A DNA stretch of 64,000 nt, taken from contig JALMGJ010000001.1 of assembly GCA_023362775.1 (NCBI GenBank), positions 94,582,501 through 94,646,500 on the forward strand, written 5' to 3'. Positions within the stretch are counted from its first letter, which is position 1. Each line of letters opens with the position of its first letter. The translations under genes and the position numbers were made by a program. Positions 56,270 to 64,000 of this stretch are shown here, one piece after another. The notes below the pieces were generated by a model that was given only the letters and a program-made list of their open reading frames with translations, did not search any database and was not told the origin of the DNA. This DNA comes from Charina bottae (Eukaryota > Chordata > Lepidosauria > Squamata > Charinaidae).

Positions 56270-57420
56270 GGGAGAAAGAGCACCGCGAGGGGGGACCTGC
56301 GGGGGGGGGGGGAACAGGGGATAGAAACATAAGGGGGGGGGGGAAAACGGGGAGTGTGCCTGAAGCTGGCCTCCACAGAAGAGCTGTGCATCCCACACAC
56401 CAGTTCAAAATGGGGGGGCGGGGTGGGCGGGCAGATACAAGCCCCACCAGCTTGCTGAGGATTTCTGAGAGGGGGTGCAAATACAGAGATTGAGAGGCAA
56501 GAGCGGCAGTTGGCCCCTTTGAGAACATTCAGTGAGTGTGTGTGTGTGTGGGGGGGTACTCTTGGGCACTCATCCAACCGATGCTTGTCTTGTAGTTGCG
56601 GCTCGCGATACCACGTGCGCCCCCGCCCCCGCCTAGCCGGTGTCGCTTGCATGAACTTCTTCAGCTGTTCGACAGCCTTCGAACACCGTTTGAAGCGGCG
56701 ACAGGCGGCCTGGCTGGGGAAATTCCATGTTTGCAGGACGGGCGAGGAACTTGTGGCACTTTCCAGCCCTCGTCCTGGAAAGATTCGGGAAAGGCGGCAA
56801 GGAGGCAAGATCCGCAGCCGCGGGTGTCTGCTTCGAAGGGGCGCCTTGCAGACGCTTCGAGAGGGGCCGGCCCACTGGCCCCCGAGGCAGAGAAGGGTCC
56901 TCGGCAGAGACACCCCGCGGAGTTGGGAAGCGCAGCCTCCCGAGAGAGAGGCAGCGGGGGCCGGGCAGAGGGAGGGGCCGGGGCTGGCGCCCAAGAGGAG
57001 CGCCGTTTAAAAGGCCCGGTGGCAGCCGGGACGCTCTCTCGCCCGCCCCGTCTAAGCTGCTCCCCGCTTCTCCCGGCTATGGCTCGTTCGCTGCCGCCGT
57101 TCCTGCGCTCGCTGCTGCGCTGCCAGGCCTTCCTCACGCTCTTCGGCGCCCCTCTCGCTCTGCTGCCGCTGCCGCTCCTGATCCCCACTCAGGTAGGTCC
57201 GCCGCGCGGCCAGTTCGCTGCGTTGCCGGAGGGAGCATCGGCTCTCGGCGGTGCCGGTGCCCCGTCCCGGAGACGCGAGAGCGCAGCGCGCTCTGCACCC
57301 TCGAACATCCCCAGGCTGTCGGGGATCTCTTGGGGTGGTTCTTCGCCCTGCGGAGCCAGGCGCTAACAGCCCGCCCGGATGCCGTCGGCGACGAGATTGG
57401 CGCGCTCTCCTGAACCAAAC
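56270..57420 (+). promoter_or_regulatory. CpG-rich promoter region of SLC13A5
   Basis: A GC- and CpG-rich block surrounds the first exon. A TATA-like tttaaaag lies at 57005-57012, about 70 bases before the ATG. Runs of G at 56284-56345 are quadruplex-prone. The long ORFs here in several frames follow from base composition and are not called as genes. Confidence 0.6.
57079..57192 (+). CDS. SLC13A5: SLC13A5 coding exon 1
   Basis: 114 nt, 38 codons, starting [13 protein letters not shown] and ending LLIPTQ at donor gtaggt. It is GC-rich and lies in a CpG-rich block. The ATG is chosen because it gives the family's usual short N-terminus before the first membrane segment. Confidence 0.9.
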
Positions 57421-60400
57421 GGCGTTCGCTTCTTGGCGGACGGGGGTGACAGCCCTGGACCGAACGAGAGAGGGAGCGCCCCGGTCTCCGTTTATCGGGA
57501 AGAAACGGAGAGAAAGAGAATGAACGTGGGACTGTTTTGCTGACGGCGTGCTGGAGAAACAGCACAGGCACCTTCTCCCCGCAGGGAGAAGAAAGCCCGT
57601 GTAAAGTTGTTGGGGCAGCGGGGTGAAGGAAACTCCCCATTGGGCACAGCGGCCTCTTAAAGCTGTGAAAGCTACATAGAGCCTCCATCGACAGATGCAG
57701 TCTACCTTAAAGTGCTGACTTCTGTGGCGAAAAAGGGGAGATATTTTTCCACCCCGTGGAGATGGTGCTGGCTTTGTGGGAAATAGGGAAAACCACATTT
57801 TTGTTACAAATAGCAGTCATAAGGGGCAGACATATAATAAGAAAGCTACAGGCAAAATAAGCATTGCAGAATAGGTCTGTCCACAGATAGTGGTCATAGC
57901 AGCTAAGTACAGAACTTCTCTGTACAGGAGCAGTCAGCTTCTGAGTACAGGAAGCTGGGCACTAATAGCCTGGGAAGACCATCCTCTTCCTACCCTGACT
58001 GTGAACTGCTTGGGGCATCTTGTTGGCTGCCGGAGAGATTAGATAGCAGATCTTTTGGTCTGAGTGATCCAGCAGGAATTCTGTGGATTTTCGTCTCTCT
58101 TGGCGCACCTCTTATGACAGTTAATCACATAATGCTTTTTAGAATATATCTCGGCCTGCCATTTTTGCCCTGGTTTGGAATGTTTAAACCAGCATTTCTC
58201 AACCTTGGCAGTTTGAAGATGTGTGGACTTCAACTGCCAGAATTCTGCAACCAGCATGGCTGGCTAGGGAATTCTGGGAGTTGAAGTCCACACATCTTCA
58301 AGCTGCCAAGATTGAGAAACCCTGGTTTAAAACGTCAGTAAAAGAGCAAAGCTTCATTCAGAGATCCAGTTTTGTTCTGCCTTAAATCAGGTTGACAACC
58401 ATCAAGTAAGGATTTTTGATTTCTGGGAAATGATATGGGCCTTTGGATTTGGAAGTTTAGCTTCCAGAGGGCAAAGTTGCAGCTTGTCACAGCTCTGCAA
58501 AGTTGAAAATTCCCTCTATAAGGGATGATTTCCTCGTTTAATGGGACAGGGCAGTGTTTCTCAACCTTAGCAACACCAAGATGTGTGGACTTCAACTGGC
58601 TGGCTGGGGAATTCTGGGAATTGAAGTCCATACATCTTAGAGTTTCCAAGATTGAGAAACACTGGGATAGGGGAATAGAGACCTAACGAGGACGACTCGT
58701 TTGGAGAAACTGGATAGAAACATTTTTATCTTTTCTCATAATATTAGAACTGAGATGAGGGGAAGATTAAAACATTAAATTCATAGGTAATAGCCAAATT
58801 AAATCTTTGTGCTCAGAGGCAGTTGCTCAGGGGACAAACAAGCAACAGGAGAGTGCTCCTGTCTTGTTGTGTAAAAAGGTAAAGGTTCCCCCCGCACATT
58901 TGTGCAGTCGTGTCCGACTCTAGGGGCCGGTGCTCATCTCCATTTGTTAGCCGAAGAGGCAGCGTTGTCCGAAGACGCTTCCACGGTCATGTGGCCGGCA
59001 TGACGCACGTGGAACCTACCCACCAAAGTGGTACCTATTCATCTACTTGCATTTGCATGCTTTCGAATTGCTAGGTTGGCAAGAGCTGGGGCAAGTGCGG
59101 GAGCTCACTCCGTCACGTGGGGCTAGGGATTCGAACCTCCGAAGATCTTCCGATCAACAAGCCTGGCGTCTTACCCGCTGAGCCACCACGCCCCTTGTCT
59201 TGTGTAGCAGTCCCCGAATCAGCAGACTGCTTCAAGACAAGCCCTCTGCAGAAGCACACCGTGCCCTCTCCCCTAATGCACACATTAATGTCTGGATATT
59301 GATGTGCAGTGATTCAAAAGAGATTGTGATGCTGAGGATCAGGAAGGCATGATTCTTTTTTAAATAATTTATTTTTATGTATTTATTTATTTAATCAAAT
59401 TTATCACCGCCCAACTCCCCCAAGTAATCCTGAGAAGTGGGAAAAGGCAGGTGGAGATGACCAGGCAAATATTGAAAATATTTACCGAAGTGAAAATTCT
59501 GCCCAAACCTTTTGCACCGCTGATTGGAATGAGGAGTCAGTCTTGTTAGGATCGGCGAAACAAAGAACAGACTCCCAGATTCACACTGGCCCATTGGGGA
59601 CTGGGTGGGGCTGCTGTATCTGGCCCCCAGAGGAGGGAAAGGTGGGGTGGGCCAGGACTTCACAGGTCCATCCAGGCTGCAGCTGGCGTGCTTTGGCACA
59701 TGGTGAATTCTAACACGGATTACCCTGTCCACAACAGGATCTGTGAAGACCTTTGACCACGTGAATCTGCCAGCAGTATTTTGCTTCCCACTCCACTCTG
59801 CAGTATTCTGTAATGGGGCATGCTTGCCCCTTAATACCTCCTGTCCTATGTTGCTGCAGAAAGCTGGGGGATAACCACCCACGTCATTCTGCTTTTTCTC
59901 ACTCCAGCTCCAGCCATTCATTTTTTACAAGACAAGTACGTGTCTCTTCCTTAGTTTTTCTCAACATTGGTGTGTTAATCTCTAAGCCTCACTTGTGTCT
60001 TTGACCTTTTAATCAATTATTTCCTCTAAGTAAGAAAGGAGACAGTTTTTTTCTAAGGGTGAGTAGATGCAAGGGTTTAAGATGCACAGAGATCTTCTTC
60101 TGGGTCTGCACATACATCTTAATGTATTCTTCTCCAGTGCATACAGAGGAAGCTATAACTGAATAATCTAAGTATAATAAACTAATAAACTAAAGTATAA
60201 TAAACTAAATAATAAACTAAGTAGTGAACTACAGTATAGATAAGATCTGGAAACATTTTACAAAGCACGGTTGAGAATCATTGGAGGTTTTCAGCTGATA
60301 CTGTACAATGATTGTAATAAGCAGAACATACAGACCTGAAATCCGATTAATGATTAGACCACTGGATCTACATCTGTCCAAGAGAATCTGTAAAACATGG

Positions 60401-63400
60401 GTAATCACTCTGGTGCCGTCCAAATATTTGTGGAAGCCCACATCCCTTTGCCATTGGCCATGTTGGCTGGGGAATTTTAAAGTCAAAATACCTGGAGGGC
60501 ACACGGTTGCCTGTCTATGCTGCAGAGAGCAGAATAGAAGTGCCCCAAATAATATCTATTTTTGTTTTAGTAGCAAAATTATGGAAGTCTGTTTTGCACA
60601 TGAACGTGCACACACACACATACACCCAGCAAGACAAACATTACACAGTAATTTCTAGAGAATAGAGGCGTTAGTCTGTACCAACACAAATAACAAAATG
60701 TCTTCTGTTACCTTAAAGGCAAATTACATTCTTAGTCTTTAAACTGCTTTAAGGCTGTTTGTGGCTATTACCCAATGAATCCTCCCTCCCATCAGGCATG
60801 TCAGGGTTAATATAAAATCCTAGTGCATTGGTGAAAATCACTTGTGTAGTCCAGAAAGAAATTTGCAAATCTGGTAGGGCATGAATCCACTTGTTGCCCT
60901 CAAGTAAGGCTTTATACATAGTCATTTTGGGCATAGGCAAATTGACAAGGATGAGGTATTTGCACCAAAGAGCCTCAAAACACCATTTATAGCCACTTAA
61001 TTAGTCTTCCCACAAGAAAATTGACTTGACAAATTCCAGACTAGTTCACTCTCTCATCAGCAGTATAATCTGGCATGTGTATGCAACACTGTCTGAGTTG
61101 TGGGCACTTTAATTGTGGTTCAGCATCTTCATTCTGATTACAGGTAGGGGCTTGTGAAGGAGGGGGAATCCCCCCCTCTCCATGCACTGAATGGTTGATG
61201 TAACTTCTAGAGCAGAGTTTCTCAACCTTGGGAAGTTTAAGGTGTGTGGACTTCAACTCCCATGCTGACTCGGGAATTCTGGGAGTTGAAGTCCACACAT
61301 CTTAAACTTGCCAAGGTTGAGAAACACTGCTCTAGAGGAATGATCAGTTTTGTTCCTGATAGATGGGGAAGTCAGGGCTGCTGGTGGCTCCTGAAAAGTG
61401 AAGGATTGGTTTATTTGCTTCTAGTACCTCTTAAGGACACTAACCCCTTAGACTAGGATAGATCACTTAGTGTCCCAAAAGTCACATATTCCGCCCCCCC
61501 CCCCCCATTCCCTTTGTTTAGGGCAGGAATGCCCAACATCTTTTGGCTTGAAGGCAACACCAGGCTTTGTGCAAAATGCCATGAGCTGCTCTACAGAAAT
61601 GAGCAAAGGCTGAAAAATGAGTTGGGGAAGCATCTGGGACCAGAAATGGTATGCTGATGAGCTGTATGCCATGGGTTACACTGTTTGCACCCTGAGATTG
61701 CATTGTAGGGAAAGGAAACCCTTATGTCTTTGCTTGTGATCCAGAGTTTAAAGTGCTACAGATATTTGTGTCTGCCTCTGTGTGTCTGAATGTGTGCTTC
61801 CTTGTCCACAGGAGGCCAGATGTGGCTACGTGATCATTCTCATGGCTGTGTACTGGTGCACAGAGGTGATTCCTTTGGCTGTTACAGCTCTCTTCCCAGT
61901 CATTTTATTCCCACTGTTTGGCATCCTGGAATCCAAAAAGGTAGGGAGCAAAGGCAATGTTGGTAAAAACCTTTTCATCATAGAGTTTTACGGGGTTTTT
62001 TAGCTTTCAGATGAAATCAAGAATTGAACTTAGATAAGCAAAACCCTATAACCCTCACCCAGTGGAAAGAAGTTAAGAAAGAAGTTTAGAAATATTGACT
62101 GCGTTCACACAAGACACTAAACCCTAAATATGGGTTAACAGAACATAGTTGCTATGTTCAGTTGTTTGTTATGTTCAAGTAATATGTTTTTCTCAAATCA
62201 GTAAACTATAGTGACTTAACAAAATGGACTGATTCACACAATATGCTAGGATGAGGGCTGGGTTCCAACTATATACTGAACCCAAGAATATTCAGCCTCA
62301 TTTCATCTAGTCTAGTTTGTGCAAACCCAGGGGTCCTGTTCAGTTAGAAGTGAATAGGAAAAAAGAGCAGAGGGGATAAGAAGGGTGTCTGTGGATTGGG
62401 TATCGTAGCATAAATTCCTATAGCGTTGGCTCCCAGTCCTGCATCAAAGCTTCCTTCCTGCTAACTCCAGAGGCAAGCTGTAACCTTACTGTAAGGGAAA
62501 TGCATTCTGCATGTGCCCAAATGTTCATTAGCACTGAGAATGCTAAGTTTGCCATCCTTTGTCCCACTCAGGTCTGCATGCAGTACCTAAAGGACACAAA
62601 TATGCTCTTTGTTGGGGGCCTGATTGTGGCTGTGGCTGTAGAGCATTGGAACCTGCACAAGCGGATTGCGCTCCGGGTGTTGCTAATTGTCGGTGTGAAG
62701 CCTGCACTGTAAGTAGTAACTGTTCTCTCCCTTTTCCCAAAGTTAGGCCAGGTTGGATTAAACATGTTGAGGAGATTAAGGCTATTATGCAAAAATGGCA
62801 CATGCACGTCTGGAGATTTTATTTTTCCCCTCCTGAATATGCAGACCCTGGTTGTATTCAGTCAGAGCAGGGGGAAATCCATAGGTTTTCAGTTTGATCC
62901 CAAGGAGCTAATCTTCATTGAATAGATCAGGGTTTCCCAATCAGGGTTCTGTGGAACTCTCGGGTTCTGCGAGAGGTCACTAGCGGTTCCCTGAGAGATC
63001 ACAATTTATTTAAAAAAATCTTTCAAATTCGGGCAACTTCACATTAAAAAGGTAAGTTTCATTCTTTATTTTTAGTTTAAGAACACTGTTCATGCATATC
63101 TACAGGCCTACCCATGAAACGAATATGATAATTTTGTAACTTCTGGCCTATATCTGAGCCTGAATGTGCAGGGGTTCCCCAAGGCCTGAAAAATATTTCA
63201 AGGGTTCCTCCAGGGTCAAAAAGTTGAGAGAGGCTGGAATAGATCATTGAACTGGCAGCAAAAACCCAGATCACCACCAGATGGCAGCAAAGAGACCTAG
63301 ATATAGATGTGGTGTCCCTAGCTTACAGTATGATACTCTTTCCCCCACTATGTCCCTTTCCAGCCTGATGTTGGGATTTATGGGGGTTACGGCCTTCCTG

Positions 63401-63578
63401 TCCATGTGGATCAGCAACACCGCAACCACTGCCATGATGGTTCCCATCGTCCAGGCTGTTCTGGACCAGATGAACAATTCAGAGCAAGGCCTGACGGTCC
63501 TGGAAGCCACTGCTGGACACATCAACAATGCTATTGAATTGGAAGGGAAGGTGTCCACAGGCCTCTCCTCAGTCCAAG
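57079..63578 (+). CDS. SLC13A5: SLC13A5, sodium-coupled citrate transporter (5' part, exons 1-4)
   Basis: NaCT imports citrate with sodium across the plasma membrane. Four coding exons are seen: 57079-57192, 61812-61940, 62572-62708 and 63364-63578, about 198 codons of a protein of roughly 570. Splice phases agree throughout. Exon 1 gives a short N-terminus and a hydrophobic first segment. Exon 2 carries the SLC13 hallmark [23 protein letters not shown]. Exon 3 has [18 protein letters not shown] and NLHKRIALR. Exon 4 has the first SNT motif ([15 protein letters not shown]) that binds sodium and substrate. SLC13A2 and A3 share these motifs, so the A5 assignment rests on the closer wording of exons 2-4 and on synteny with XAF1 and TEKT1. 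The gene continues past the window. Intron 1 (4.6 kb) holds a SINE and hAT MITEs. Confidence 0.93.
58190..58324. mobile_element. Palindromic hAT MITE
   Basis: Duplications GTTTAAAC/GTTTAAAA (7 of 8), in SLC13A5 intron 1. Confidence 0.88.
58552..58664. mobile_element. Palindromic hAT MITE
   Basis: Duplications GGACAGGG/GGATAGGG (7 of 8). Confidence 0.86.
58858..59195 (-). mobile_element. Sauria-type SINE (tRNA head, BovB-like tail)
   Basis: Minus strand: ggcgtggtggctcagcgggt (A box) and ggaggttcgaatccctag (B box) at the start. The end reads agagtcggacacgactgcac, the BovB 3' motif. Duplication TGTCTTGT at 58850-58857 and 59196-59203. Confidence 0.88.
59360..59430 (-). mobile_element. L2 3' tail
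   Basis: tatttatttatttaatcaaa, then atcaccgcccaactccccca. Confidence 0.7.
59431..61200. other. SLC13A5 intron 1, nothing recognised
   Basis: Low-complexity taaact repeats near 60170-60220. Otherwise no exon or repeat family recognised. Confidence 0.4.
61213..61329. mobile_element. Palindromic hAT MITE
   Basis: Duplications TTCTAGAG/CTCTAGAG (7 of 8), in SLC13A5 intron 1. Confidence 0.87.
61812..61940 (+). CDS. SLC13A5: SLC13A5 exon 2
   Basis: 129 nt, phase 0 at both ends. Acceptor is ccttgtccacag and donor gtaggg. It encodes [20 protein letters not shown] through GILESKK. Confidence 0.95.
62572..62708 (+). CDS. SLC13A5: SLC13A5 exon 3
   Basis: 137 nt. Acceptor is tgtcccactcag and donor gtaagt. 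It ends two bases into a Leu codon. It encodes [16 protein letters not shown] through VGVKPA. Confidence 0.95.
62928..63236. mobile_element. hAT MITE (CAGGGTTTCCCA family)
   Basis: Perfect duplication GAATAGAT (62920-62927, 63237-63244), in SLC13A5 intron 3. Related to the outer element at 50.1 kb (aatatttcaagggttcc region). Confidence 0.9.
63364..63578 (+). CDS. SLC13A5: SLC13A5 exon 4 with SNT motif
   Basis: 215 nt after ccctttccag. It completes the Leu codon and continues [19 protein letters not shown]. It ends at CAAG|gtgagt. The second half (after AVLDQM) is poorly conserved and polar, like the human loop. Confidence 0.92.
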
Positions 63579-64000
63579 GTGAGTGGGTTCCCTCCCCAGC
63601 AGATAGAAGAAAACAACATTTCTGGAATTCATTTGGGATTTACATCCTTGGCAGCTTATGAGGAAAACCTGGGCTACTGATTTAAGCTACAAAAATACTA
63701 CATACTTCATGGACTAAACGGGAGAGTGCAATGACACAGATCATTGGCGATCACTCGTAGCCGAGTAAGATTGTCTTCCAAGGGTAAAATTTTAACAGTG
63801 GATCCGTAAGTGGCTGTAAAGGCCAACTCAATGACACAGATATGATATGGGTGAAAGTAAATGAGAATCTTGCGTCCTCTTAAAGGTAAACAGATTAATC
63901 AGTTGGCTGACATACGTAGGGCCCAGAGGCCACTAAGGGCAAAAAAGTATTTTGCAGTGTGTCCTTTTTGTATTTCCTGCTCTTTGGGGCCCCTTGTTAT

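Noticed and set aside
56251..57798. Overlapping 175-256-codon ORFs around the SLC13A5 promoter
   Set aside because: CpG-rich composition. Only the 38 codons at 57079-57192 fit a real exon.
63741..63830. Possible SINE or RTE fragment (cactcgtagccgagtaagat)
   Set aside because: It looks repetitive, but I could not assign a family or find a second copy in the window.

Overview
This is nuclear DNA of an amniote, most likely a squamate reptile (lizard, gecko or snake). Three protein-coding genes with vertebrate exon-intron structure are present. The repeats include BovB/RTE LINEs, a tRNA-headed SINE with a BovB-type tail (Sauria-type), L1 and L2/CR1-type LINEs, Penelope, Ty1/copia elements and many hAT MITEs, a mix typical of squamates. 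I could not run a species-level search.

Gene layout: TEKT1 (+ strand; last five coding exons, 2094-14006; 5' exons lie before the window), then XAF1 (- strand, coding exons from 29651 down to 18.2 kb or about 14.9 kb), then SLC13A5 (+ strand, coding exons 1-4 from 57079 to 63578, continuing past the window end). Order and orientation match human 17p13 (SLC13A5-XAF1-FBXO39-TEKT1, read in reverse), except that I see no FBXO39 between TEKT1 and XAF1. The products do not form one pathway: a ciliary microtubule protein, an interferon-induced zinc-finger protein and a sodium-coupled citrate transporter. XAF1 has two interferon-response-like elements just upstream of its start codon.

Almost everything else is transposable elements. 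0.6-6.6 kb (TEKT1 introns): SINE and L2 pieces, a Penelope element fused to L2, and a duplicated copy of that fusion. 8.7-13.4 kb: microsatellites, BovB inserted in L1-like DNA, L2 and a hAT MITE. 14.2-35 kb (XAF1 introns and flanks): more than a dozen hAT MITEs, two TA-flanked palindromic elements, a solo copia LTR and a 5S-derived fragment; a third TA-flanked element follows at 34.1 kb. 35.2-44.8 kb: a nested stack in which an L2 RT gene is split by a Ty1/copia element that itself carries three hAT MITEs and a solo LTR. 45.6-51.4 kb: a 5'-truncated L1, half of a second copia lineage with an open RT/RNase H frame, BovB pieces and a hAT nested in another hAT. 56.3-57.4 kb: G-rich and CpG-rich promoter region of SLC13A5.

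The main pattern is the hAT load. At least two dozen non-autonomous insertions from five terminal-repeat families are present, and nearly every readable 8-bp target duplication has TA at its centre (nnnTAnnn), the signature of Buster-type hAT transposases. One MITE family keeps its termini while carrying three unrelated kinds of interior. I found no CRISPR, operon or other prokaryotic-style system.
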